NCBI GenBank assembly: GCA_018818925.1
Contig: JAHJQZ010000159.1
Span: forward strand, 1-64,000
Length of the DNA stretch: 64,000 nucleotides
Direction: 5' to 3'
Source: Alphaproteobacteria bacterium
GTDB taxonomy: Bacteria; Pseudomonadota; Alphaproteobacteria; Rhizobiales; Devosiaceae
Shown: one piece after another, positions 17,718 to 26,073 of the stretch
Position numbering within the stretch: position 1 is the first letter of the stretch
How the letters are laid out: each line of letters opens with the position of its first letter
Position numbers and translations under genes: made by a program
The notes under the pieces: generated by a model
What the model saw: the letters and a program-made list of their open reading frames with translations, nothing else
Database searches by the model: none
What the model was told of the DNA's origin: nothing

Positions 17718-18410
17718 ATGATCGAAACCATTGCCGGCACCGACTTGCGGATGACCGACACCGCCTGGCCCTTCGCCGAGGCCAATCGCGACGCCATTGC
17801 CGCGCACTGGCGGCAGGCGCAGCAGCGGCGCCCGGCGCTGTTCGACGGGCAGGTGCTCGGCGCCCTGGCGCCCCGCGTCGTCGGCGGCATCCTCACGGCC
17901 GAATTGATCGTTACGCGCTTTTCCGCCTTTCTGGCCTGGCGCGACTGGGGCTTTCCCGACCAGAGCTATTTCAACGCCTTCGGCTCGGCGATCATCGCCG
18001 GCAATGATGGTGGCCTGATCTATGGCGTCATGGGCGAGCACACCTCCAATGCGGGTCACGTCTATCCCTGCGGCGGATCGCTGGAGCCGGGCGATGTCGG
18101 CTCGGACGGCGTGGCGGATGTCTTTGCGTCGACGGCGCGGGAACTGGCCGAGGAGACCGGGCTCGATGCCCGGGACGCAAGCTGTGGCGGCGACTTTCTC
18201 GTCAGCACCGGACAATTGCTGTCCATCGCCCGGCTCTATGTCTTTGACATGCCGGCGGCGGCGCTGGCCACGCGCATCAGGGACAATCTCGACCGGCAGA
18301 CGGATCGCGAACTCAGCGACGTGGTGGTGCTCACGCGTGCCGCCGATCTCGATCCGGCCGCGTCGCCGCGCTACGCGCTCGAAGCCGCGCGGCACCTGCT
18401 CGGCGGCTGA
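17718..18410 (+). CDS. Nudix-family hydrolase
   Basis: This 230-residue protein carries a Nudix box in the middle: GGSLEPGDVG leads into ASTARELAEETGLD, with the REL-EE-G metal-binding core. Nudix enzymes cleave nucleoside diphosphates linked to another moiety. The long N-terminal part (residues 1-95) is larger than in minimal Nudix proteins and resembles those of uncharacterised bacterial homologues. The start at 17718 is weakly supported, since I see no good ribosome site. It stands alone after the RIME-like element. Confidence 0.78.
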   Translation: MIETIAGTDLRMTDTAWPFAEANRDAIAAHWRQAQQRRPALFDGQVLGALAPRVVGGILTAELIVTRFSAFLAWRDWGFPDQSYFNAFGSAIIAGNDGGLIYGVMGEHTSNAGHVYPCGGSLEPGDVGSDGVADVFASTARELAEETGLDARDASCGGDFLVSTGQLLSIARLYVFDMPAAALATRIRDNLDRQTDRELSDVVVLTRAADLDPAASPRYALEAARHLLGG

Positions 18411-18485
18411 GCGCCCCGCCGCGCCAGCGACGGCATTTGACCGACTCGGCGAAATACGCGACGTGAGCAGCAGGAGGGCGGCACC

Positions 18486-19376
18486 ATGAAGCTCAAGTAT
18501 TTCCTGCTCGACGTGTTCACCGACAAAGAGCTGGCCGGCAATCCGCTCGCGGTGGTCATGAAGGCCGATCACGTGTCGGACGAGCTGATGCAGAAGATCG
18601 CCACCGAGTTCAATCTCAGCGAGACGGTCTTCGTCCGCCAGCCGCGTCTCGATTATCATGCCGCCGCCCTCAGGATCTTCACGGCGAAGACCGAGTTGCC
18701 CTTCGCTGGACACCCGACGGTCGGAACCGCGGTTCTGCTCGGACTCGAACAGCGCCTGTCCGGAGTGCGCCTCGAAGAGGAGATCGGGGTCGTCACCTGC
18801 GTGATCGAACGGACCGGCAAGCGCAGCGGCACCGCCCATTTCAGCCTGCCGCAACTGCCCGAACGGCTTGGCGAAGCCCCATCGTCCGAAGCGATGGCCG
18901 AAGCGCTCGGTCTCGGGGTCGAGGATTTCGGCTGCGGGGATTTCCTGCCGGCGCAATGGTCCGCCGGCGTGCCCTTCTATCTGGTGCCCCTGCGCGATGC
19001 CGCGGCGCTGGCCAGAATCAGGATCGAGCGGCGCGGCTGGTTCGACGTCTTCCCAGACGGCCGAAACGCCGTCTATGCCTTCACGGCAACGCCCGAGGAG
19101 AAGAGCAACGACTTTGCCGCGCGCATGCTTTCACCCCATATCGGGCAGGGCGAGGACCCGGCGACCGGGTCGGCCGCCGCCGCGCTGATCGGGTTGTTGT
19201 CCGATCATGCTCCCGGTGATGGTCCGTCCGATTTCAAGCTGCGCCAGGGCCATGAAATGGGGCGGCCGAGTCTGATTTCCCTGCGATTCTCCAAGCAGGC
19301 CGGCAAGCTCGACCGCGCCGGCATCGGCGGCAGCGCCGTGGTGATCGCCGAAGGGGAAATGGACTTGTCCGCCTGA
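18486..19376 (+). CDS. PhzF-family isomerase
   Basis: This 296-residue protein of the PhzF/diaminopimelate-epimerase-like fold has the signature start YFLLDVFTDKELAGNPLAVV with the catalytic Glu in FNLSETVFV. The second domain contains GEDPATGSAAAALIGLL, a hallmark of the family. Members isomerise small acids, but most outside phenazine clusters have no known substrate, and no phenazine genes are near. A strong AGGAGG lies 8 bases before the ATG. Confidence 0.9.
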   Translation: MKLKYFLLDVFTDKELAGNPLAVVMKADHVSDELMQKIATEFNLSETVFVRQPRLDYHAAALRIFTAKTELPFAGHPTVGTAVLLGLEQRLSGVRLEEEIGVVTCVIERTGKRSGTAHFSLPQLPERLGEAPSSEAMAEALGLGVEDFGCGDFLPAQWSAGVPFYLVPLRDAAALARIRIERRGWFDVFPDGRNAVYAFTATPEEKSNDFAARMLSPHIGQGEDPATGSAAAALIGLLSDHAPGDGPSDFKLRQGHEMGRPSLISLRFSKQAGKLDRAGIGGSAVVIAEGEMDLSA

Positions 19377-19422
19377 TCCGTGCCCGCTAATGTGCGACAT
19401 TCTGTCGCATCGAGAGGGCGAA

Positions 19423-19851
19423 ATGGACATCGTTGTCAACATCCTTGTTGCCCTGCATCTGTTGGGCCTGGTCATCGGCATGGGGTCGGGCATGGCGCTC
19501 GGCGTCCTCGGTGCCCGGACACGGACGGCGCCGCCCGATCACAAGGGCCTGCTTTTCGCCATCGGCAACGTTCTTGGACGCAACGGCCAGATCGGACTCG
19601 GCCTGTTGTGGGTCACCGGAATCGCCGTCGTCCTGCTCAAGTACAATGGCGTCGCCGGGCTGACCTGGTGGTTCTGGGTCAAGATGGCCCTGGTCGTCGT
19701 GCTCTCGGCTTCGGTCGGCATCGGCGGGGCGGCCTATCGCAAGGTCCAGGCCGGGGATGCCGGCGCCGGCAAGCGTCTGGCGATGGCCGGCAAGGTCAAT
19801 CTGGTCACCGGCCCGCTGATCATTCTCGCGGCGGTCTTCGCCTTCGCCTGA
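19423..19851 (+). CDS. Small four-helix membrane protein, unknown function
   Basis: A 142-residue protein with four predicted membrane helices: residues about 3-28, 47-67, 78-98 and 120-141. The second half contains YNGVAGLTWWFWVKMALVVV. The pattern resembles DUF2269-like or CopD-type small integral membrane proteins, but I cannot assign a family firmly. The ATG at 19423 has GAGAGGG 5 bases upstream; an earlier in-frame start at 19390 would add unlikely residues. It follows phzF by 46 bases. Confidence 0.72.
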   Translation: MDIVVNILVALHLLGLVIGMGSGMALGVLGARTRTAPPDHKGLLFAIGNVLGRNGQIGLGLLWVTGIAVVLLKYNGVAGLTWWFWVKMALVVVLSASVGIGGAAYRKVQAGDAGAGKRLAMAGKVNLVTGPLIILAAVFAFA

Positions 19852-19964
19852 GGGCAGGATGGACGCCGCCGCGCGACCGCCGCGCCGTGCCACGGGCTTG
19901 CACGCGGCGGCGAATTGAAGCATTGTCCGGCGCAAAGACGGTAGAACGCCCTGAAGGCAGACTG

Positions 19965-20087
19965 ATGCGCGCCAAAGCGATCGCATATGCAGCGACCACG
20001 ACCGAAACGGCCGAAGCCCGTTTGCGGCTGATCGCGGCCGGCCTTCTGCTGCTTCCCGCCCTTCTTCTCCTCCTTATCGGCCCCTAG
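19965..20087 (+). CDS. Leucine-rich 40-codon frame, candidate leuA leader peptide
   Basis: The frame encodes 40 residues and ends RLIAAGLLLLPALLLLLIGP. Eleven of its 40 codons are Leu, nine of them in an 11-codon run (4 Leu, Pro-Ala, 5 Leu). It has a modest AAGG before the ATG and ends 110 bases before leuA. Its last codons form the 5' arm of a strong stem-loop. This is the layout of a ribosome-stalling leader for leucine control. It could instead be a tiny one-helix membrane protein, because the same stretch is hydrophobic. I see no classical terminator with a T-run downstream, so the attenuation reading is an inference. Confidence 0.45.
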   Translation: MRAKAIAYAATTTETAEARLRLIAAGLLLLPALLLLLIGP

Positions 20088-20122
20088 ACACCGACGGCTC
20101 CGAGCGAGCGGGTGTGTAGGGG
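20081..20122 (+). promoter_or_regulatory. Stem-loop spanning the stop codon of the leucine-rich leader
   Basis: CCCCTA-G-ACACC pairs with GGTGT-G-TAGGGG: 11 base pairs with one G-G mismatch. The inner loop can form a further GCTC/GAGC hairpin. The 5' arm contains the leader's stop codon (20085-20087). A ribosome ending translation would cover this arm, while one stalled on the Leu run would leave it free, as in an antiterminator. Confidence 0.45.
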
Positions 20123-20197
20123 AGTGTTGAGCCGAACAGGACAATGTCCGGCCCGAACGGCTGCCATGCCCGAGGCCGAAACCATCAGGATCAGAAG

Positions 20198-21772
20198 ATG
20201 CCGACCACGCAAGACGCCCAAACCAACGCCGACCGCGTCTATATTTTCGACACGACCCTGCGCGACGGCGAGCAATCGCCCGGCGCCACCATGACGCTTT
20301 CCGAAAAGCTGCAGATCGCCGAACTGCTCGACGACATGGGCGTCGATATCATCGAGGCAGGCTTTCCCATCGCCTCGAACGGCGATTTCGAAGCCGTGGC
20401 CGAGATCGCCAGGCGCTCGAAGAATTCGGTGATCGCCGGGCTGGCCCGCGCCATTCCCGCCGACATCGACCGGGCTGGCGAGGCGGTCAGGCACGCCCGT
20501 CGCGGCCGCATCCACACCTTCGTTTCGACCTCGCCCATCCATCTGGCCCACCAGATGAACAAGACCCAGGACGAGGTCCTGGAAATCGTCACGCGCACCG
20601 TGACCCAGGCCCGCAACCTCATCGACAATGTCGAGTGGTCGGCCATGGACGCGACGCGCACGCCGATCGATTTCCTCGCCCGCTGCACCGATGCGGCCAT
20701 CCGCGCCGGCGCGACGACCATCAACCTGCCCGACACGGTCGGCTATTCGACCCCCGAGGACTACGCGGCAATGTTCATCGCGGTGATGACCAAGGTGCCC
20801 GGCTCGGACAAGGCGATCTTTTCGACCCATTGCCACAACGATCTCGGCATGGCCGTCGCCAATTCGCTGGCCGGCGTCCGCGCCGGCGCCCGTCAGGTCG
20901 AATGCACCATCAACGGCCTCGGCGAGCGCGCCGGCAATGCCGCACTCGAGGAAGTGGTCATGGCCATCCGCACCCGCGGCGACAGCCTGCCGTACATGAC
21001 CGGCATCGAGACCACGCACCTGTCGCGCGTATCCAAGGCTGTCTCGGCCGCCTCGAACTTCCCGGTACAGTTCAACAAGGCCGTGGTCGGCAAGAACGCC
21101 TTCGCCCATGAGAGCGGCATCCACCAGGACGGCATGCTCAAGAACGCCCAGACCTACGAGATCATGACGCCCGAAAGCGTCGGCATCAAATCGACCTCTT
21201 TGGTCATGGGCAAGCATTCCGGGCGGCATGCCTTCAAGGAAAAGCTCCGGGATCTCGGCTACGACCTCGCCGACAACCAGTTCCAGGAAGCCTTCCAGCG
21301 TTTCAAGGACCTGGCCGACAAGAAGAAGAACGTCTACGACGAGGACATCATGGCCCTGGTCGACGACGAACTCGGCTCGGCCGCCGACCGCATCAAGCTC
21401 GTCGAGATGGAAGTCGTCTCCAAAACCGGCGGCACGCACAGGTGCAACCTGACGCTCAGCATAGACGGCGCGGTCAGCGCGGTCTCCTACGAAGGCACCG
21501 GCTCGGTCGACGCCATCTTCCAGGCGATCAAGAAGGCCGTCGATGCCGATCCACATCTCGTGCTGTTCGCCATCGACGCGGTCACCGGCGGCACCGACGC
21601 CCAGGCCAACGCCCATGTGCGCCTCGAGATGAACAACCGCATCGTCTCCGGCAATGCCGCCGAACCCGATACCCTGATGGCCTGCGCCCGCGCCTATCTC
21701 AACGCCTACAACCGGCTGATGATGGAACGCGGCGCCCCGGCCCAGGGGGCGATGGAAAGCGCGGCCGGATAG
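20198..21772 (+). CDS. leuA: 2-isopropylmalate synthase
   Basis: LeuA condenses acetyl-CoA with 2-oxoisovalerate, the committed step of leucine synthesis. The 524-residue product has the TIM barrel with FDTTLRDGEQSPGATM at the start and the metal-binding HCHNDLGMAVANSL. The C-terminal regulatory domain binds leucine for feedback inhibition. I prefer the ATG at 20198 (MPTTQDAQTNADRVYIF), with AGGA about 10 bases upstream, over an in-frame ATG at 20144. It lies behind a leucine-rich leader frame. A GNAT gene begins 4 bases after its stop. Confidence 0.95.
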   Translation: MPTTQDAQTNADRVYIFDTTLRDGEQSPGATMTLSEKLQIAELLDDMGVDIIEAGFPIASNGDFEAVAEIARRSKNSVIAGLARAIPADIDRAGEAVRHARRGRIHTFVSTSPIHLAHQMNKTQDEVLEIVTRTVTQARNLIDNVEWSAMDATRTPIDFLARCTDAAIRAGATTINLPDTVGYSTPEDYAAMFIAVMTKVPGSDKAIFSTHCHNDLGMAVANSLAGVRAGARQVECTINGLGERAGNAALEEVVMAIRTRGDSLPYMTGIETTHLSRVSKAVSAASNFPVQFNKAVVGKNAFAHESGIHQDGMLKNAQTYEIMTPESVGIKSTSLVMGKHSGRHAFKEKLRDLGYDLADNQFQEAFQRFKDLADKKKNVYDEDIMALVDDELGSAADRIKLVEMEVVSKTGGTHRCNLTLSIDGAVSAVSYEGTGSVDAIFQAIKKAVDADPHLVLFAIDAVTGGTDAQANAHVRLEMNNRIVSGNAAEPDTLMACARAYLNAYNRLMMERGAPAQGAMESAAG

Positions 21773-21776
21773 TCCG

Positions 21777-22226
21777 ATGCCCTACAGATTGGAAGTGCCT
21801 GCCAGCCAGAACGACTGGCAGGCGTTTCACGACATCCGCGAGACCGAGCTTTTCCTCGCCCGGCATAGCGACACCGCGTACGACCGCAACCATGTCGACG
21901 ACTTCGTCTCCTGCAATCATCCGCTGCTGTTCAAGCGGGCCGGCAGGGCGATCGGGGTTGTGCGACTCGACAAACTGGGCGCGGGCAAGGGCGCGGTGCG
22001 GCTGGTGGCAATCACCGCCGCCGAACAGGGCAAAGGCCATGGGCGCGTCATGGCCGACATGTGCGAAGGCATCGCCCGTGCCCTCGGCATGCACACCCTG
22101 TTTGTCAATGCCGCGCCTGAAGCCATTGGCTTTTATGAGAAAACCGGTTTGGAACGGTTCGACTGGGATCCGTCCGAACTCGTCTCGATCGCCAGCCAGT
22201 GCGTGCAGATGCGCAAGCGTCTTTGA
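21777..22226 (+). CDS. GNAT-family N-acetyltransferase
   Basis: This 149-residue acetyltransferase contains motif A AITAAEQGKGHGRVMADMCE, which binds acetyl-CoA through the Gln-Gly-x-Gly-x loop, and the beta-5 segment LFVNAAPEAIGFYEKTGLER. The start is 4 bases after the leuA stop, so the two are cotranscribed and probably coupled. The acceptor substrate is unknown and no functional link to leucine synthesis is evident. Confidence 0.85.
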   Translation: MPYRLEVPASQNDWQAFHDIRETELFLARHSDTAYDRNHVDDFVSCNHPLLFKRAGRAIGVVRLDKLGAGKGAVRLVAITAAEQGKGHGRVMADMCEGIARALGMHTLFVNAAPEAIGFYEKTGLERFDWDPSELVSIASQCVQMRKRL

Positions 22227-22325
22227 CGAACGATCACGCCGCGGCTCGCGCATTCGTGGTGAAACTTGAATGTCATTTCGTTTTGCCGCCGATTAGGACA
22301 AGCGGGACAAAAGGGAGCAAACCTC

Positions 22326-22928
22326 ATGCGTTCATTGATCGCGGCACTCGTTATCGCTGGTGCCGGCCTGTTCACCTCCTCCTCCGCAGCCGCCGAGACC
22401 GAAACGGCCATCTTCGCCGGCGGCTGTTTCTGGTGCGTCGAAAGCGATTTCGACCATGTTGAGGGCGTGCTCGACACCACCTCCGGCTATGCCGGCGGCA
22501 CCATCGACAACCCGACCTACGAAAACCATCCCGACTATATAGAGGCGGTCAAGCTGACTTTCGACCCGTCGGTCGTCAGCTATGAGGCGCTTCTGACCGC
22601 CTATTGGCATTCGGTCGATCCCACCGATGGCGGCGGCCAGTTCTGTGATCGCGGCCATTCCTACCTGACGACGGTCTATGTCGACGGTCCGGAACAGCGG
22701 GCGGCGGCGGAAGCCTCGAAGCAGGCGATTAAGGACGATCTCGCCTTCACGGCCGAAATCTTCACGCCCATCGTCGACGCGACGACCTTTTATCCCGCCG
22801 AGGACTATCATCAGGACTATCACCTGAAGAACCCGATCCCCTACGAGTTCTACCGCTTCCGCTGCGGGCGCAACGCCCGGGTCGACTATGTGTGGGGCGA
22901 CACGGCCTACAAGGGCATCAATCACTGA
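22326..22928 (+). CDS. msrA: Peptide methionine sulfoxide reductase A, exported
   Basis: This 200-residue MsrA reduces the S-epimer of methionine sulfoxide in proteins. The catalytic motif GGCFWCVESDF is at about residues 35-45. It is preceded by a signal peptide (LIAALVIAGAGLFTSSSAAA), so this copy acts in the periplasm or at the membrane, unlike the usual cytosolic enzyme. GGGAG lies about 9 bases before the ATG. Reducing power would have to come from a periplasmic thioredoxin-like partner not present in the window. A hairpin follows the stop. Confidence 0.93.
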   Translation: MRSLIAALVIAGAGLFTSSSAAAETETAIFAGGCFWCVESDFDHVEGVLDTTSGYAGGTIDNPTYENHPDYIEAVKLTFDPSVVSYEALLTAYWHSVDPTDGGGQFCDRGHSYLTTVYVDGPEQRAAAEASKQAIKDDLAFTAEIFTPIVDATTFYPAEDYHQDYHLKNPIPYEFYRFRCGRNARVDYVWGDTAYKGINH

Positions 22929-22936
22929 ATTGGCCG

Positions 22937-22968
22937 GCCGCCGGACCGAACCCGGCGGCGGCCCTTTT
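22937..22968 (+). terminator. Terminator after msrA
   Basis: GCCGCCGG / CCGGCGGC make an 8-bp stem with a 7-base loop, 9 bases after the msrA stop. GGCC and a TTTT run follow, so it is a plausible Rho-independent terminator. Confidence 0.6.
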
Positions 22969-23283
22969 CACGGGCAAAGCGCAGCCACCCGGCGCAACAC
23001 GCTCGCGGACGGCGCGCGAAAACTGGTCATGCCGCATCTACGCAGTTCCCGGCGGTGCGGCGATAGCGCTCACGCGACATGTGGCCTAATTGACGCTCGG
23101 GCCTTCCTAAACCCAGTTTGCCGGCTGTGACGCGGCATAAGGGAAGGCCAATCGCGACGTGTCCTATCCAGCGGTCAACCGGCTCAATCGACATTCCGCC
23201 CATCGGCGCGACAGCCAGTTCCGCCCGGCCGGACGCATGTCCGGCCTTCGTGTCCGCTGAACCTCCCGCCGGGGCCGCAGACC
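22969..23283. other. 315-bp intergenic region, no gene seen
   Basis: Between the msrA terminator and the methyltransferase gene I find no frame with a ribosome site and no strong repeat. It presumably contains the promoter of the methyltransferase. Confidence 0.5.
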
Positions 23284-23904
23284 ATGTCGATCCGTTCGGA
23301 GATAGCCAAGCAGTTTGCCAATCCGCGCGGTTTGCTCGGCGGTCTGGTCGGCATCGTCATGGCCAACCGGCCGTCCAATCGGCGCCGCTATCGCTGGACG
23401 ATCGGCTGCCTCGACATCGCGCCCGACGACCGTGTCCTCGAGATCGGCTGCGGCCCGGGGCTCGGCATAGCCGGCATTGCCGCGCGGCTTGAAACGGGCA
23501 GGGTGGTCGGCGTCGATCATTCTGCGGTCATGATCGACCAGGCCCTGTGCCGCAACCGCGCCGCGCTGCGCAGCGGCAAGGCCGAGCTCATCGTGCGCGA
23601 CATCGACGACCTGCCCGAGATCGCCGGCGGGTTCACCAAGGTCATGGTCGTCAATGTCCTGCAATTCGTGCCCGGCCTCGACATTGCCGCCAACCGCATC
23701 GCCGACATCATGGCGCCGGGCGGGCTCCTGGCAGCGACCTACCAGCCACGTCGGCGCCGGCCGACGCGCGAGGCCGCCATCGCCTTCGGCGATCGCCTCG
23801 CCATTGCGTTCGGCCATGCCGGTTTTGTCGACATCCGCATGATGGAAATGCCGGAGGGCACCGCGCCGGTGATCACCGTTCTGGCGGTCAAGCCGAAGAG
23901 CTGA
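23284..23904 (+). CDS. Class I SAM-dependent methyltransferase
   Basis: This 206-residue methyltransferase binds S-adenosylmethionine through VLEIGCGPGLGIAGIAARLE (motif I), followed by GVDHSAVMIDQA (acidic loop). The C-terminal half contains LAATYQPRRRRPTREAAIAF. It most resembles methyltransferase-11 proteins acting on small molecules, and the substrate is not known. The ATG at 23284 gives the full fold, but the ribosome site is weak. It is convergent with the VOC gene, 20 bases apart. Confidence 0.82.
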   Translation: MSIRSEIAKQFANPRGLLGGLVGIVMANRPSNRRRYRWTIGCLDIAPDDRVLEIGCGPGLGIAGIAARLETGRVVGVDHSAVMIDQALCRNRAALRSGKAELIVRDIDDLPEIAGGFTKVMVVNVLQFVPGLDIAANRIADIMAPGGLLAATYQPRRRRPTREAAIAFGDRLAIAFGHAGFVDIRMMEMPEGTAPVITVLAVKPKS

Positions 23905-23924
23905 CGCCTGGGGACGGACCGGTT

Positions 23925-24299
23925 TCAGCGGTGCTGGTCGACCAGGATGACATTGCCGTCCGGATCGGCGATGACGAAATGGTTCGGGCCTTCGGGCTTG
24001 TCCGTGTCGATCGACGTGGCGAAGGCGATGCCGTGTTTTTGCAGCGCTGCGGCGATGTCGCGCACGTCGTCGAACGGATCGGCGGGCGTCGCGTTTTGCG
24101 TCCAGCCGGGATTGAAGGTGATGATATTGCCCTCGAACAGGCCCTGGAACAGGCCGATGACGGCGTCGCCGTTCTTGAGCATGCAATACTGTTCGGAGTG
24201 GGAATCGCCGAGCGCGACGAAGCCGAGCTTTTCGTAGAACGCCCGCGAGGCCGCGAGATCCTTGACCGCAAGGGAAATCGAAAAGGCGCCGAGTTTCAT
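23925..24299 (-). CDS. VOC-family (glyoxalase/bleomycin-resistance-like) protein
   Basis: A 124-residue vicinal-oxygen-chelate protein starting MKLGAFSISLAVKDLAASRA with FYEKLGF, and ending NHFVIADPDGNVILVDQHR. The two beta-alpha-beta-beta-beta modules are present. Family members bind a metal and act on diverse small substrates; none can be named here. GGGAG upstream of the ATG at 24299 supports this start over one 18 bases earlier. Confidence 0.85.
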   Translation of the reverse strand: MKLGAFSISLAVKDLAASRAFYEKLGFVALGDSHSEQYCMLKNGDAVIGLFQGLFEGNIITFNPGWTQNATPADPFDDVRDIAAALQKHGIAFATSIDTDKPEGPNHFVIADPDGNVILVDQHR

Positions 24300-24445
24300 C
24301 CGTTTCTCCCGTCTCATGGCTGCGCATCGACCGCCAGTGCCGAGCGTCGGGCAGACACTAGTCCGAAAAGCGCGCCTCCGCCTACCGCCTGCGCCTGGCG
24401 CGATCGCTCACGTTCGCGCGAGGACCGGGGGTGCGTCCGGATCGG

Positions 24446-24673
24446 CTATTCCCCGGACGGCCCGTCCGCGCCGGATTCATGGCGCAGGATGTCGCCGGGC
24501 TGGCAGTCGAGAAAGCCGCAGATGGCCGACAGCGTCTCGAAGCGCACGCCCTTCACCCGACCCTGGCGCAACAGCGACAGATTGGCCTCGGTGATGCCGA
24601 TGGCTTCGGCCAGGTCCTTGGACTTGACGCCGCGTTCGGCGAGCACGAGCGCGAGGGTGACGCGGATGGCCAT
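24446..24673 (-). CDS. XRE-family regulator (YozG-like)
   Basis: This 75-residue Cro/C1-type helix-turn-helix protein starts MAIRVTLALVLAERGVKSKD, with the turn in LAEAIGITEANLSLLRQGRV and the C-terminal FLDCQPGDILRHE. It is the size and type of regulator that accompanies DUF2975 membrane proteins. Its ATG overlaps the DUF2975 stop codon (ATGA), so translation is coupled. Confidence 0.9.
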   Translation of the reverse strand: MAIRVTLALVLAERGVKSKDLAEAIGITEANLSLLRQGRVKGVRFETLSAICGFLDCQPGDILRHESGADGPSGE

Positions 24674-25224
24674 CACACGAACTGGGCGTTTTCTTCGGAC
24701 AGGGCGCTGGCTTCGGTCAGCACCCACGACACGATCAGAACGCAGAGCGCGAATACCGACATCAGGATGAAATCGCTGCCGATCTGCACAACGATCTGCC
24801 GGCTGCCCTCCGGGCCCCCGAAGGTCAGGATCATCGAATAGGCGGCGCGGAACAATGGCTGCGCCAGGGTCCAGACCAGCATGGCCCCGGCAAAATCGCG
24901 CAGGCCGGCAATGGTCGAGGGTGCGAACAGCGCCCCCCGCGCAAAGCCGCCGAAACAGGCGGCGAGGCGGATCAGCCCGAAGCTGAGCGGCAGCGCCGAA
25001 GCCAGCGCGAAGATGCCGAACAAGAGGCGCGCCCCATCGGCCGCGTCGACCGAGCCGGGCTGGAGCGGCGCCACCCCCGCCATCGCCGCCAGCGTGTCGA
25101 TGGGTGCCAGAAGTGCGAGGAAGAACAGGACGAAAGGGCCGACGGGCATCAGAACGGCACAGATCACCGACATGGCGGCGCTGAAACGGACGATGCGGCG
25201 GCGGTGCGACGAGTTGGCATTCAT
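24673..25224 (-). CDS. DUF2975 membrane protein
   Basis: This 183-residue protein has four membrane helices, near residues 14-40, 65-90, 108-128 and 145-170. It matches the DUF2975 family: FGLIRLAACFGGFARGALFA in the middle and the GLRDFAGAMLVW helix are typical. It forms a two-gene unit with an XRE regulator, an arrangement seen in many bacteria where the membrane protein may sense a signal for the regulator. That role is an inference. It is divergent from the small exported protein at 25299. Confidence 0.85.
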   Translation of the reverse strand: MNANSSHRRRIVRFSAAMSVICAVLMPVGPFVLFFLALLAPIDTLAAMAGVAPLQPGSVDAADGARLLFGIFALASALPLSFGLIRLAACFGGFARGALFAPSTIAGLRDFAGAMLVWTLAQPLFRAAYSMILTFGGPEGSRQIVVQIGSDFILMSVFALCVLIVSWVLTEASALSEENAQFV

Positions 25225-25251
25225 CTCGAAAAAATCATTGTTGCACGATAA

Positions 25252-25270
25252 TTCGTTTCTGTATTACGAA
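25252..25270. promoter_or_regulatory. Possible operator in the DUF2975/exported-protein divergent region
   Basis: TTCGT and ACGAA form a 5-bp dyad spaced by 9 bases in the AT-rich stretch between divergent genes. It is a candidate site for the XRE regulator encoded in the same unit, but the dyad is short. Confidence 0.25.
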
Positions 25271-25298
25271 AAGGCATTCTCGTCAATGGAGCCATGAA

Positions 25299-25676
25299 GT
25301 GACCAAGACCCGTGCTATGAATCTCGCTGCTTTCTGTCTTTTCGCCGCCTTCGCGCTGTTGCCAGCCCCCGCCGCCGCCGCGCCCGAAATCGGTCCGCTC
25401 TCGGTTGCCAAGGTCCTCGAGCTGTTCGACACGCTCGACAGCGATCCGGAATCCGGCAAGCTGCTGTTCGCCTATTTGTCCGGCATCGGCGAGACCGCCG
25501 GCATTCTGATCGGCATGGCCGGCCAGTACGGCGCCAGCCTGACCTGCCAGCAGGCGCTGACGCTCGACGGTGACACGGTGCAATCGGCCTTGCGCCGGTC
25601 CGGAGGCGCTCCGGAGGAGCGTTCGGCCACACCCGTCATCGTCGAGGACATGTTTCGCCGCGCTCTCTGCCGGTGA
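25299..25676 (+). CDS. Small exported protein, Rap1a/Tai-like
   Basis: A 125-residue secreted protein with a signal peptide (NLAAFCLFAAFALLPAPAAA) cleaved near residue 28. The mature part has KLLFAYLSGIGETAGILIG and a Cys in SLTCQQALTL, with another near the C-terminus (RRALC), a pattern like Rap1a/Tai-type periplasmic proteins. I favour the GTG at 25299 because GGAG lies 11 bases upstream; the ATG at 25317 is also possible. An ATG at 25294 is followed at once by a stop. The function is unknown. Confidence 0.65.
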   Translation: MTKTRAMNLAAFCLFAAFALLPAPAAAAPEIGPLSVAKVLELFDTLDSDPESGKLLFAYLSGIGETAGILIGMAGQYGASLTCQQALTLDGDTVQSALRRSGGAPEERSATPVIVEDMFRRALCR

Positions 25677-25790
25677 GAGCCTTCGGCACCGGCCGGGCCG
25701 GGCAGGGCGCGCCTGCGAAAAAAGCGCGCCCCGCCGGTCGTCGCGCTGGACAGGGGTGGGGGTGTTTGCTAGAGAAGCCGCCTTGGTAAC

Positions 25791-25866
<76 letters not shown>

Positions 25867-25893
25867 ATTTCCCCGATCGTTGACGTTCCGACG

Positions 25894-25912
25894 GCCCGCG
25901 CGCCGGGCTTTT
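25894..25912 (+). terminator. Terminator of the tRNA-Lys gene
   Basis: GCCCG-CGCGC-CGGGC followed directly by TTTT, 27 bases after the tRNA 3' end: a short but classical Rho-independent terminator. Confidence 0.7.
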
Positions 25913-26073
25913 GCCGCGTCCGCCGACGTTTTTCCAGCGCCGCTCAGGTTTCCGAAACCATAGCGCCCGCTTTTTCTCGGCGCGGGTGTTGCGCGAAAGG
26001 AATTTGGCACCCGCGGCGCCTAGGTTGGCCTGACCTCGCCTGACCGGAGGTGCGCAACCGGCACGGAGACATC

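Noticed and set aside
20084-21616. Minus-strand open frame of about 510 codons opposite leuA
   Set aside because: Antisense shadow; leuA has all its motifs on the plus strand.
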